From assembly GCA_945864765.1 (NCBI GenBank), contig CAMBDR010000304.1, forward strand, positions 1 to 6,040: 6,040 nucleotides of DNA, written 5' to 3'. Both the position numbers and the translations under genes were made by a program. The notes beneath the pieces are model-generated. The model saw nothing but the letters and a program-made list of their open reading frames with translations, did not search any database and had not been told where the DNA came from. This document shows positions 1 through 6,040 of this stretch, in pieces. Source of the stretch: Janthinobacterium lividum (lineage in GTDB: Bacteria > Pseudomonadota > Gammaproteobacteria > Burkholderiales > Burkholderiaceae_D). Position 1 is the stretch's first letter. The number at the start of each line of letters is the position of its first letter.

Positions 1-1142
1 CTGCCGGGGTTACCCGCATAATGCCGCTGCAAGCCACCCGCCCAGGTGCCCACCCACAACAAGCCGGACTGGTCGCGCAACAGTGCGCCAACCTCATCCA
101 GGGCCAGACTGCCCGGCACCAGCGGATCATGGCGCAAGCGCTGCAGCACCCGACCGTCGCGCGCATCCACCACATTCATGCCGCCGCCCATGGTGGCCAG
201 CCAAATCTGGTCTGGCTGTGGTTGGGCTATGCTCTTGACCCAGCCATGGCTCAGTCCATCAGCGTGGGCCGGGTCGAGCTTGAGCCAGTGCGCCGGCAGG
301 CTGGCCAGTGCGCCCGCGCCATCCACTTGCAACCACGCCGCACCGTGGCGGTAGGTGGCCACCCACAGTTTGCCGTCAGCCGCTTCAAACAACGCCTGAA
401 TGTTTTGCCTGGCCAAAGTGGCCGAGCCAGCCGGGCCAGCCGGTTCGGTCGCAACCGCTTCAAAACCCTTGCCATCGGCGCGCATGCGTTGCAAGCCTTG
501 GCCGGTGCCAACCCAAAGCCTGCCGTGCCGATCCAGCAACAGCGTGCCAACATGGTTATCGGCCAGACTGGCCGGATCAGCTGGATCATGCCGAAAATGG
601 GTAAAGGTGCTGGCACCGGGTGGCAGGTAGTCCAAGCCATTTTCCGTCCCCAACCAAACTGCGCCAGCCGCATTACCGGTAATGGCGCGCACCACATGAC
701 CGCCAAGGCCCGCGCTTTGTTTGGGATCATGGCGATAAATGCCAAAGCGGTTACTGCCCGGATCAAATACCGCCAAGCCGTGCGAAGTACCGATCCAGAG
801 GCGGCCATCCGGCCCCGACCACAGCGCCCGCACATAATCATCCGGCAGCGAAGCGGGGTCGGCCTCGGCATGCTGGAATTTGCGCAACAGGTAGCCGTCA
901 TGGCGCACCAAACCATGTTGGGTGCCGATCCAGATAAAACCTTTATCATCCTGCGCCAAGGCCGTGACGATGCCACCGGGAATGGTTTCATCATTGCCGA
1001 CTTGTTCAAAATAAACCTGGGTGAAGCCCCATTGCGTGGGCAGCACCGAAGCAGTCGCCAGAAAGGGGCGCAGCGCCAGCAAGGTCAGCAAGCCCAGCAA
1101 GGCCAGCAAAACCCGGCGATAGCGCAGAATTGGCCCACTCAT
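1..1142 (-). CDS. Two-component regulator propeller protein, paralogue of the upstream kinase (3' end outside window)
   Basis: This is the N-terminal 380 residues of a periplasmic ligand-sensing propeller protein. It starts at ATG 1142-1140 and stays open to the left edge. Residues 1-31 look like a signal peptide or membrane anchor: RYRR, then a Leu-rich core, with possible cleavage after ATA at 29-31. Seven Reg_prop blades follow with W-[IVL]-[GA]-T-type cores near residues 70, 115, 162, 209, 260, 313 and 362 (for example FIWIGTQHGL, RLWVGTGQGL, LLWVGTWAGG). That is enough for one complete seven-bladed propeller. The linking HDP...SL motifs typical of this family recur. It aligns along its length with residues 57-405 of the upstream kinase, so the two are tandem paralogues. 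By analogy the missing part may hold a second propeller, Y_Y_Y, a membrane helix and an output domain (kinase, or diguanylate cyclase in other members), but none of that is visible. It lies downstream of, and overlaps, the kinase gene, so it is probably co-transcribed and translationally coupled. Confidence 0.88.
   Translation of the reverse strand, partial: MSGPILRYRRVLLALLGLLTLLALRPFLATASVLPTQWGFTQVYFEQVGNDETIPGGIVTALAQDDKGFIWIGTQHGLVRHDGYLLRKFQHAEADPASLPDDYVRALWSGPDGRLWIGTSHGLAVFDPGSNRFGIYRHDPKQSAGLGGHVVRAITGNAAGAVWLGTENGLDYLPPGASTFTHFRHDPADPASLADNHVGTLLLDRHGRLWVGTGQGLQRMRADGKGFEAVATEPAGPAGSATLARQNIQALFEAADGKLWVATYRHGAAWLQVDGAGALASLPAHWLKLDPAHADGLSHGWVKSIAQPQPDQIWLATMGGGMNVVDARDGRVLQRLRHDPLVPGSLALDEVGALLRDQSGLLWVGTWAGGLQRHYAGNPG
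1139..1142 (-). other. ATGA stop/start overlap between the two sensor genes
   Basis: Read on the minus strand, ATGA contains the ATG of the downstream propeller gene (1142-1140) and the TGA stop of the kinase gene (1141-1139). The only purine-rich stretch upstream, GGCGGGAT, sits about 9 nt or more away inside the kinase's last codons and is a poor Shine-Dalgarno sequence. Translation of the second gene therefore probably depends on ribosomes terminating on the first. This fixes the start of the second gene and supports one operon. The overlap is seen directly; the coupling is inferred. Confidence 0.85.
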
Positions 1143-4100
1143 GACAAATCAATCCCGCCAGGTGAATTCAAGGGCAAGCTGGCCGTAACGCAAGTGCCCT
1201 TGCCGGGTGCGCTATCAATCACCAAACTGCCCCCCAAGCCGCTCACCCGTTCGCGCATGCCGGACAGGCCAATGCCGTAGCGCCCTACCATGCCGGCAAT
1301 ATCAAAGCCGCAACCGTCATCGCGCACGCGCAGGCGTACCCCTTGGCCATCGCTGTCCAGCACCAGGGTAATGCACTTGCCCTTGCCATGGCGCAGCGCA
1401 TTGGTCACCGCTTCTTGCGCGACGCGAAACAACACCAGTTCCAGTCTTGATTCAAGCTGCGGCAGTTGGCCCTGCTGCAGGACACTGATTTCAATCGCCG
1501 TGCCCACGGTCAGGCGCGGTAAATCGCGCCGTAGGGTGTCGATCAAGTTCATGGCAGTGGGCTTGTGCTTGCGGTTACGCAATTGGTTGAGCAATTGGCG
1601 GGTTTGTTTGATGCCATCGCGCGCCAGTTCAATTGCACGTTCCACATAGGGTAAACCGGTCTGGCTTTTGCTCGCGCCAGAGTCTGGCATAGCGGCGTCG
1701 TCGATCAAGGCTTCGCGCGCCGTATCCAGTTGCAGCAAAACCCCGGTCATGGTTTGGGACAGATTGTCGTGCAAATCGAGCGAAATTTGCTGGCGCTCGG
1801 CCTGAATCAATTTGGCTTGCGTCTCTTTCAAATATTCCAGCGCAGCGGCCAATTCTTCATGCGATTGCGTCACCTCTTGCAGCGCGGCAGAATTGGACAG
1901 GGCGATGGCGGTATAGCTGGCCAGAATGCGCAAAAATTCGATTTGATCCGGATCGTAGGCATTCGGATGCGGGCTTTGCACCGAGAGGCAGCCGATTACG
2001 CGTTGATCCGCCATCAGTGGCAGATACACCACCGTTTCCATCGGGTCGCCAATTTTGGGCGGTAACATGCGCTCAAACATCTGGTTCAATTGGGCGCGAT
2101 CATTCACAATCACCTCGCATTGTTCGCGCACGCAGCGTACTGCAGGGCGATTGCTTTCTTCCAAATCCAAAATGGCGTTGGGCATGCGCTGCTGGTGCTC
2201 GATGGTGTAGACAAAGGAAATGCTACCAAACTCCACAATGCCGATTAAAAACACGTCGGCATCGAGCCGCGCCATGACCTGGCGGTAGACGCGCTCGAAG
2301 GCTTGTTCCATATCCAGCGTGGCGGTGAGTTCGCGCCCGATTTCGCCCAGTTTTAAAATATCGGCGGTGCGCGCATCAATCAGATTTTGCAAGTTGCCCG
2401 CCTTGGCGCGCAAGCGGGCCACACGCCAGCGCACGGCGGCAACAATCAGCGCGCCGGTTAGCAGTAGCAACAAGGCCAAAAACCACCAGGTTTGCCAAAA
2501 GGCGGGCAAGACCTTGACCTTGATCTGTAATGGCTCGCCACGCCATTGCCCCAGCCGATTGCTACCACGCACTTCCAGCGTATAGTTGCCGGGCCATAAA
2601 TTGCCAAAGCTGGCGCTGCGATGTTCGTGATCGGCATTGATCCAGTCTTTTTCATAGCCCAGCAAACGATATTGATAACGGTTTTTTTTCGGCTCGGAAT
2701 AATCGAGCACGGCAAACTCAAGCGAAAAATCGCGCTGCTGCGGCGACAGGGTCAGCATTCGTCCATTTTTATCGGCTTGCGCATTTTTATCGGCTTGCGC
2801 ATTTTTATCGGCTTGCGCCCTTTGCAAGCCGGTCACGCTGCCCAATGGACTATCCTGACCATTGATTTTCAAGCTCGTTGGCACCACGGGTGGCAGCCAG
2901 GCCCAAGGCTCAAAGCGTGCGGGGTCAATAATGGCGGCACCAAACGTACCACCAAAGAGCAACAAACCATCGCGGGTTTTGCCATAGGCCCCGATCCAGA
3001 TCGAACCCAAATCCAGGCCATCGGCCTTACTCAAAAACTGAACCTGTCGCTTGACCGGATCAATCACCGCCAATTCCGTCCAGATTCGTCCGCTTTGGTC
3101 TTCCAGCAAATTGGCTCCCACATCCCGGCCCTCCGGCCCCCACCAGGCATACACGTGTTCAAATTGCGCCACCTTGCCATCCCAGTGTTTCAGACGCTCC
3201 AGGCCTTTGGCGGTATCCACCCACAAGCGGTCTTGGCTGTCAAACAAAAGGCTGGTGATATAGTCCGATGCCAGATTGCCACTGCCACCGGCTACGGCGC
3301 GAATGGCGCGCCAGCCCCGGCTGCCCGGTGTCCAAACCCATAAACCGTTTTGGCTGCCAGCCCAAATTCGGCCAGCCGCATCTTCTGCCAATGCTTCTAC
3401 CGCATAGGGCATTTCTTCGCCGTTTTCTTGCGGCATGGTTTCAAAGCGGGGCAAGCCCTGGGCGGTTAATTGGCCGCTCCAACGCGCCGCGCCATGATTA
3501 CTACCCACCCAAACGCTGCCGTCCCGCCCCACCAACAGCCTTCTGATTTGCTGGCTGCGCAAGCCCTCAGTCGCTTGCCAGACTGTGCTGCCGGCGCGGC
3601 GCAGCAGCAAGCCTGCCGAACGCGTACCAGCCCAAATACTGCCATCCGGAGTTTGTGCCAGGGCGCGAATGGCGGACTCGGGCAAGCCGCCTGGTTCGCC
3701 TGCCTTGGCTGGGCGATAGCCTCCAACCAAGCCACGTTCACGATCAAAGATATCGATGCCATTCGCGTCCAATCCGAACAGGATCTGGCCGTTGGCCAAT
3801 TCCAGCACGCTGGTCACGGCAGGGTGGCTCAGGCCATGCGCCCATTTTGGGCTGTGCCGCAGCATGCGCGCCATGCCGTGGTTATTGTTATAGCGTTGCA
3901 AGCCGCCGCCCCAGGTGCCAACCCATAACAGGCCGGAACGGTCGCGCAGCAAAGGCACCACCAAATCATAGGCGATGCTGCCGCGCAAAAAAGGATCATG
4001 GCGCAAGTGCTGCAGTACCTGGCCATTTCCGGCGCTGACGATATTGATGCCGCCGCCATAGCTGGCCAGCCAGATTTGATCCGGCTCCACTTGGGCAATG

Positions 4101-5101
4101 CCGGCTATCGATCGGTGGCTCAGTGTGGTGGCGTTGGTGGCGTTGGTGGTGGCGGTGGCACGGTTTGATGCGGGGTTTGACCCCGAATCTTGCGCCATTG
4201 TCAGCCAATGTGGCAGCAGCAGGCCGGGGTTGCTGTGTGTGCCCGGTTCCAGCCAGGCGGCACCGTGTTCTGCGCTGCCTACCCACAGCTTACCATCCCG
4301 CGCCTGAAACAAGGCCTGCACCGTTTTCCCGCTAAACGCATCGCCTGCCACGCTATCAAACCCGCTGCCGTCTTGCCTCATGCGCTGCAAGCCATTGGCG
4401 CTACCTACCCATAAACGCCCGGTTTGATCCAGCAACAGGCTGCGCACATTGTCGCTGGCCAGACTGTGGGCCTTGGCGGCATCATGGCGGTAGTGTACAA
4501 ACGCCTTGCCCTGCGCAGGCAAATAATCCAGCCCATGATCGGTGCCGGCCCAGATGCCGCCGTCGGCATCTTCCAGCAGCACCGAAATCCGCCCGTCTGC
4601 CAGCGAGCCGGCTTGCCCGGCGTCATGCGCGTAGCGGGTAAAGCGCTCGCTGGCGGGGTCAAACACGGCCAAGCCATCGCTCACCGTCCCCACCCACAGC
4701 CGCCCGTCTTTGGCGGCGCACAGACTGAGAATATAATCCCCGGCCAGCGAGGCGGGGTTGGCGGCGTCATGGCTAAAGGTGCGAAACCGATAGCCGTCAA
4801 AGCGCAGCAAGCCATTTTGGGTGCCAACCCAGATAAAACCTTGCGCATCTTGCGCCAGCGCGGTGATGATGCCTTCGGGGATCGATTCGGTATCGCTGAT
4901 ATTTTCAAGCTGGTAAGGTAGAAATGCAAAATCTGCCGCCGCGACGCTGGTGCATACAGCCAAGCAGGCGAGGCATGACAAAGCCCAATGCAGGCAGCAG
5001 CGACCACCGCTCAGCAGACAATGCAGCAGGCAGTGCAGCGGGCGGCGCAACAAGCGGCACAACTGCGCGGGCAAGCTTGGTTTTATCTGATTATTTTTCA
5101 C
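1139..5101 (-). CDS. Membrane sensor histidine kinase: double propeller, Y_Y_Y, GAF, HisKA_3, HATPase_c
   Basis: Complete 1320-residue hybrid-length sensor kinase without a receiver domain. The Leu/Cys-rich N-terminus (1-56) ends in a likely signal peptide cut after AAA (54-56). About fourteen blades with W-[VA]-G-[TS] cores lie at about 89-727 (near 90, 135, 183, 230, 272, 343, 392, 440, 489, 530, 579, 626, 673 and 714; the last two are degenerate, as is usual), predicting two seven-bladed propellers in the periplasm. A Y_Y_Y domain (about 783-865, YRLLGYEKDW) leads to one membrane helix (868-890), a signalling helix and a GAF domain (about 925-1070). The HisKA_3 domain has phosphoacceptor His1111 in DLHDNLSQ, whose D-x-x-x-Q spacing fits a kinase/phosphatase. 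The HATPase_c domain has N-box Asn1234, G1 DDGCGFD (1261-1267) and G2 GIGLSGMRER. HisKA_3 kinases normally pair with LuxR-type regulators; none is in the window. The GTG start is preceded by AAGG only 3 nt away and an in-frame TGA lies five codons upstream, so no longer start is available. The ligand is unknown. Confidence 0.95.
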   Translation of the reverse strand: MKNNQIKPSLPAQLCRLLRRPLHCLLHCLLSGGRCCLHWALSCLACLAVCTSVAAADFAFLPYQLENISDTESIPEGIITALAQDAQGFIWVGTQNGLLRFDGYRFRTFSHDAANPASLAGDYILSLCAAKDGRLWVGTVSDGLAVFDPASERFTRYAHDAGQAGSLADGRISVLLEDADGGIWAGTDHGLDYLPAQGKAFVHYRHDAAKAHSLASDNVRSLLLDQTGRLWVGSANGLQRMRQDGSGFDSVAGDAFSGKTVQALFQARDGKLWVGSAEHGAAWLEPGTHSNPGLLLPHWLTMAQDSGSNPASNRATATTNATNATTLSHRSIAGIAQVEPDQIWLASYGGGINIVSAGNGQVLQHLRHDPFLRGSIAYDLVVPLLRDRSGLLWVGTWGGGLQRYNNNHGMARMLRHSPKWAHGLSHPAVTSVLELANGQILFGLDANGIDIFDRERGLVGGYRPAKAGEPGGLPESAIRALAQTPDGSIWAGTRSAGLLLRRAGSTVWQATEGLRSQQIRRLLVGRDGSVWVGSNHGAARWSGQLTAQGLPRFETMPQENGEEMPYAVEALAEDAAGRIWAGSQNGLWVWTPGSRGWRAIRAVAGGSGNLASDYITSLLFDSQDRLWVDTAKGLERLKHWDGKVAQFEHVYAWWGPEGRDVGANLLEDQSGRIWTELAVIDPVKRQVQFLSKADGLDLGSIWIGAYGKTRDGLLLFGGTFGAAIIDPARFEPWAWLPPVVPTSLKINGQDSPLGSVTGLQRAQADKNAQADKNAQADKNGRMLTLSPQQRDFSLEFAVLDYSEPKKNRYQYRLLGYEKDWINADHEHRSASFGNLWPGNYTLEVRGSNRLGQWRGEPLQIKVKVLPAFWQTWWFLALLLLLTGALIVAAVRWRVARLRAKAGNLQNLIDARTADILKLGEIGRELTATLDMEQAFERVYRQVMARLDADVFLIGIVEFGSISFVYTIEHQQRMPNAILDLEESNRPAVRCVREQCEVIVNDRAQLNQMFERMLPPKIGDPMETVVYLPLMADQRVIGCLSVQSPHPNAYDPDQIEFLRILASYTAIALSNSAALQEVTQSHEELAAALEYLKETQAKLIQAERQQISLDLHDNLSQTMTGVLLQLDTAREALIDDAAMPDSGASKSQTGLPYVERAIELARDGIKQTRQLLNQLRNRKHKPTAMNLIDTLRRDLPRLTVGTAIEISVLQQGQLPQLESRLELVLFRVAQEAVTNALRHGKGKCITLVLDSDGQGVRLRVRDDGCGFDIAGMVGRYGIGLSGMRERVSGLGGSLVIDSAPGKGTCVTASLPLNSPGGIDLS
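2765..2818 (-). repeat. Three perfect 18-bp tandem repeats encoding AQADKN x3
   Basis: Three identical copies of an 18-bp unit (plus strand ATTTTTATCGGCTTGCGC) abut at 2765-2782, 2783-2800 and 2801-2818. On the coding strand each reads Ala-Gln-Ala-Asp-Lys-Asn, residues 762-779 of the kinase. The array lies in a hydrophilic loop between the first Y_Y_Y-associated strand (SLKING) and the rest of that domain (from about LTLSPQQRDF). The unit is a multiple of three, so gain or loss of copies would keep the frame. Perfect identity, including third codon positions, points to recent slippage. Confidence 0.97.
4124..4159 (-). repeat. Low-complexity Ala/Thr/Asn stretch with a duplicated 9-bp unit
   Basis: Residues 315-326 of the kinase read ATATTNATNATT. 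At DNA level the 9-bp unit GGCGTTGGT occurs twice head to tail (4130-4147), flanked by further GGT and GGC triplets, which suggests expansion by slippage. It sits in the linker between blade 5 (KLWVGSAEHG) and blade 6 (QIWLASYGGG) of the first propeller. The tandem paralogue has a shorter linker there without the Thr/Asn run, so this looks like an insertion specific to this copy. Confidence 0.8.
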
Positions 5102-5109
5102 GGACCTTA

Positions 5110-5142
5110 CGCTTCAATAAGCGCTTCAATATGCAATTCAAT
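5110..5142. promoter_or_regulatory. Three TTCAAT boxes at exact 12-bp spacing upstream of the kinase start
   Basis: TTCAAT (ATTGAA on the minus strand) occurs at 5113-5118, 5125-5130 and 5137-5142, each exactly 12 bp apart. The first two belong to a longer identical 10-mer, CGCTTCAATA, at 5110-5119 and 5122-5131. An 8-bp palindrome, AAGCGCTT (5119-5126), lies between them. The group begins 9 bp upstream of the GTG start. Direct repeats spaced about one helical turn apart resemble a response-regulator or activator operator, but in the kinase leader they could equally affect translation. The repeats are seen; the function is inferred. Confidence 0.45.
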
Positions 5143-5167
5143 GATAACTACTCAGCCGCTGGCATCG

Positions 5168-5199
5168 TCATTCCCGCACGCTTTTGGCGGGAATCCAGC
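5168..5199. repeat. REP-like extragenic palindrome with ATTCCCGC / GCGGGAAT arms
   Basis: Perfect 8-bp inverted arms ATTCCCGC (5170-5177) and GCGGGAAT (5187-5194) flank a 9-nt loop, in the wider context GTCATTCCCGC...GCGGGAATCCAGC. This matches the general pattern of dispersed extragenic palindromes in many proteobacteria, including the neisserial dRS3 type (ATTCCC-N8-GGGAAT); here the distance between the ATTCCC and GGGAAT blocks is larger. No T-run follows either arm, so an intrinsic terminator is unlikely. Only one copy lies in the window, so calling it a dispersed repeat rests on resemblance. Confidence 0.65.
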
Positions 5200-5292
5200 A
5201 AGGTCGATTCTGCCATAGAACAGAATGCTTGATCCATTTGAAAAATCTTTTTAAAGCAAAACAAAACAGCATGCAATCGTACTTTCGGCCGA

Positions 5293-5321
5293 TTGGCAGA
5301 TTCAACATCATCCTGTATCTT
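5293..5321 (+). promoter_or_regulatory. Candidate sigma70-type promoter for the protease gene
   Basis: TTGGCA (5293-5298, five of six matches to TTGACA) and TATCTT (5316-5321, four of six to TATAAT) are separated by the optimal 17 bp. Transcription would begin near 5328, giving a leader of about 85 nt before the ATG at 5414. A second AT-rich hexamer, TATAAA (5377-5382), lies nearer the gene but has no -35 partner. This is a consensus match only. Confidence 0.4.
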
Positions 5322-5403
5322 TATCACAAGCCAAGCAAACAAGACATAGATCGAAGTGCAAGGCAGGATCAGGCTTTATAAAACCAATCATACAAATATA
5401 GAT

Positions 5404-5407
5404 GGAG
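5404..5407 (+). promoter_or_regulatory. Ribosome binding site of the protease gene
   Basis: GGAG lies 6 nt upstream of the ATG at 5414. It is a good Shine-Dalgarno sequence at near-ideal spacing and supports this start, which also leads straight into a signal peptide. Confidence 0.8.
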
Positions 5408-5413
5408 ACAAAA

Positions 5414-6040
5414 ATGAAACTCGAATTAAACAACATCACCCGCCCCACCCTGTTGGCCGTTTTGGTTGCTGCATCGTTTGGTGCCAACGCAGCGAGCCGC
5501 GTTGATCTGGAAACCATCAAAACCCCGATGGTGGCGAGCTTGACTGGTGGCAATGTTGCCGTCCACAACCACATTGGCGTTGCCGCCAACGAATTGGTAG
5601 CACAAGACTCAGCCAAATTTGACAGTGGCCGTGTGGTAACCCGCCACGTGCAGATGCATATGGGCGTACCGGTCTGGAATGAAGCCGTGGTAGAACACCG
5701 CGATATCGGCCTGGCTGCGCCAAGCGTATCGGGCTTTTTGCTGCGCAATTTGCCAAACGATTTGCCCAGTGTCAAACCAATTTTATCCAAAGCCGATGCC
5801 ATTGCCAAAGCCAAAACTCTGGCCCGGATTTATGACACCGAAAACGACGAAGCCAAGCTCTACATCAAGCAAAAAGTCAATGGCGTAGCCCACTTGATTT
5901 ATGTGGTTGTCTTCAATGGTAAAAACACGACTGAACCTACCCGCCCATACTATATGCTCGACGCGAACACGGGCGAAGTGCTGGATAAATGGAACGGTAT
6001 TCACACCAGCCTGATCGGCACTGGCCCTGGCGGCAATGCA
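5414..6040 (+). CDS. Secreted M4 (thermolysin/vibriolysin-like) metalloprotease precursor, N-terminal part
   Basis: The first 209 residues of a secreted neutral zinc protease zymogen; the 3' part lies beyond the right edge. Residues 1-27 form a classic signal peptide (hydrophobic core TLLAVLVAASFGA, cleavage near ANA or NAA). An FTP (fungalysin/thermolysin propeptide) segment lies at about 70-105, with the hallmark G-[VI]-PV-W-x-E-x-VV pattern in MGVPVWNEAVVEH. A PepSY-type propeptide domain follows at about 122-193 (KADAIAKAK, YVVVFNG, MLDANTGEVLDKWNGI). The GTGPGGN at 202-208 resembles the propeptide/mature junction of vibriolysin and pseudolysin (GPGGN near the mature N-terminus), so the window stops almost exactly where the enzyme begins. 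The propeptide of this family acts as an intramolecular chaperone and inhibitor and is cleaved autocatalytically. The HEXXH zinc site is not in the window, so activity cannot be judged. It is transcribed divergently from the sensor operon. Confidence 0.9.
   Translation, partial: MKLELNNITRPTLLAVLVAASFGANAASRVDLETIKTPMVASLTGGNVAVHNHIGVAANELVAQDSAKFDSGRVVTRHVQMHMGVPVWNEAVVEHRDIGLAAPSVSGFLLRNLPNDLPSVKPILSKADAIAKAKTLARIYDTENDEAKLYIKQKVNGVAHLIYVVVFNGKNTTEPTRPYYMLDANTGEVLDKWNGIHTSLIGTGPGGNA

Larger units (their letters stand above)
5102..5413. other. Divergent intergenic region, noncoding
   Basis: This 312-bp gap separates the GTG of the leftward sensor operon from the ATG of the rightward protease gene, so both promoters should lie here. 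It is AT-richer than the flanking genes, with A/T runs around 5241-5265. It contains three phased TTCAAT boxes, a REP-like palindrome and a candidate rightward promoter, each listed separately. For the leftward operon the best I can find is a -10-like TATCAT (plus-strand 5141-5146) with a weak -35-like ATGACG (5166-5171) at 19 bp, which I do not consider firm. The short open frames crossing this gap have no credible start context or recognisable product. Confidence 0.75.

Noticed and set aside
21..1280. Long plus-strand open frame (419 codons) antisense to both sensor genes
   Set aside because: It spans the junction of two minus-strand genes with clear domain homology. Its translation has no recognisable family and low-complexity composition, and it is an antisense shadow of biased codon use.
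5170..5194. Intrinsic terminator at the palindrome
   Set aside because: The stem is 8 bp but no T-tract follows on either strand, and it lies upstream of both divergent genes, where no transcript would be expected to end.
4924..5232. Plus-strand open frame covering the kinase N-terminus and part of the gap
   Set aside because: It overlaps the signal-peptide region of the kinase, has no Shine-Dalgarno sequence, and runs through the REP-like palindrome.
5241..5265. AAAAATCTTTTTAAAG as a functional inverted repeat
   Set aside because: It consists of simple A/T runs with very weak pairing, so chance is the simplest explanation.
5238..5266. TTGAAA and the A/T-rich run as a second rightward promoter
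   Set aside because: The -35 match is fair, but no reasonable -10 hexamer occurs at 16-18 bp spacing.
5308..5814. Minus-strand open frame of 168 codons antisense to the protease start
   Set aside because: The opposite strand has a ribosome site, signal peptide and FTP/PepSY propeptide in a consistent frame. The antisense product shows no motifs.

Overview
The window is typical Gram-negative (proteobacterial) DNA. It is GC-leaning in the genes and AT-richer in the single intergenic gap, and its proteins carry signal peptides and families common in beta- and gammaproteobacteria. A betaproteobacterium is my best guess, from the protein families and the ATTCCCGC-type palindrome, but the sequence does not prove it.

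Layout. Positions 1-1142 (minus) hold the first 380 codons of a two-component-regulator-propeller sensor that runs off the left edge. Positions 1139-5101 (minus) hold a complete 1320-residue membrane sensor histidine kinase. Its order is signal peptide, fourteen propeller-type blades (two predicted seven-bladed beta-propellers), Y_Y_Y domain, one transmembrane helix, GAF domain, HisKA_3 dimerisation/phosphoacceptor domain and HATPase_c domain. The two genes overlap by 4 bp (ATGA) and are tandem paralogues. Positions 5102-5413 are a noncoding divergent intergenic region with a REP-like palindrome, three 12-bp-phased TTCAAT boxes and a candidate promoter facing right. Positions 5414-6040 (plus) hold the signal peptide and FTP/PepSY propeptide of a secreted thermolysin-like (M4) metalloprotease, cut off just where the mature enzyme should begin.

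How it may work together. The kinase would sense a periplasmic ligand through its propellers and phosphorylate a response regulator, which is not in the window. The second propeller protein is probably translationally coupled to the first. The divergently transcribed exoprotease is a reasonable candidate target, but that is inference from position only.

The main oddities are a perfect 3 x 18-bp in-frame tandem repeat (AQADKN) in the kinase, a Thr/Asn/Ala low-complexity insertion that its neighbour lacks, a Cys-rich N-terminal extension behind a GTG start, and the phased boxes just upstream of that start. I found no RNA genes, insertion sequences, CRISPR arrays or clear terminators.
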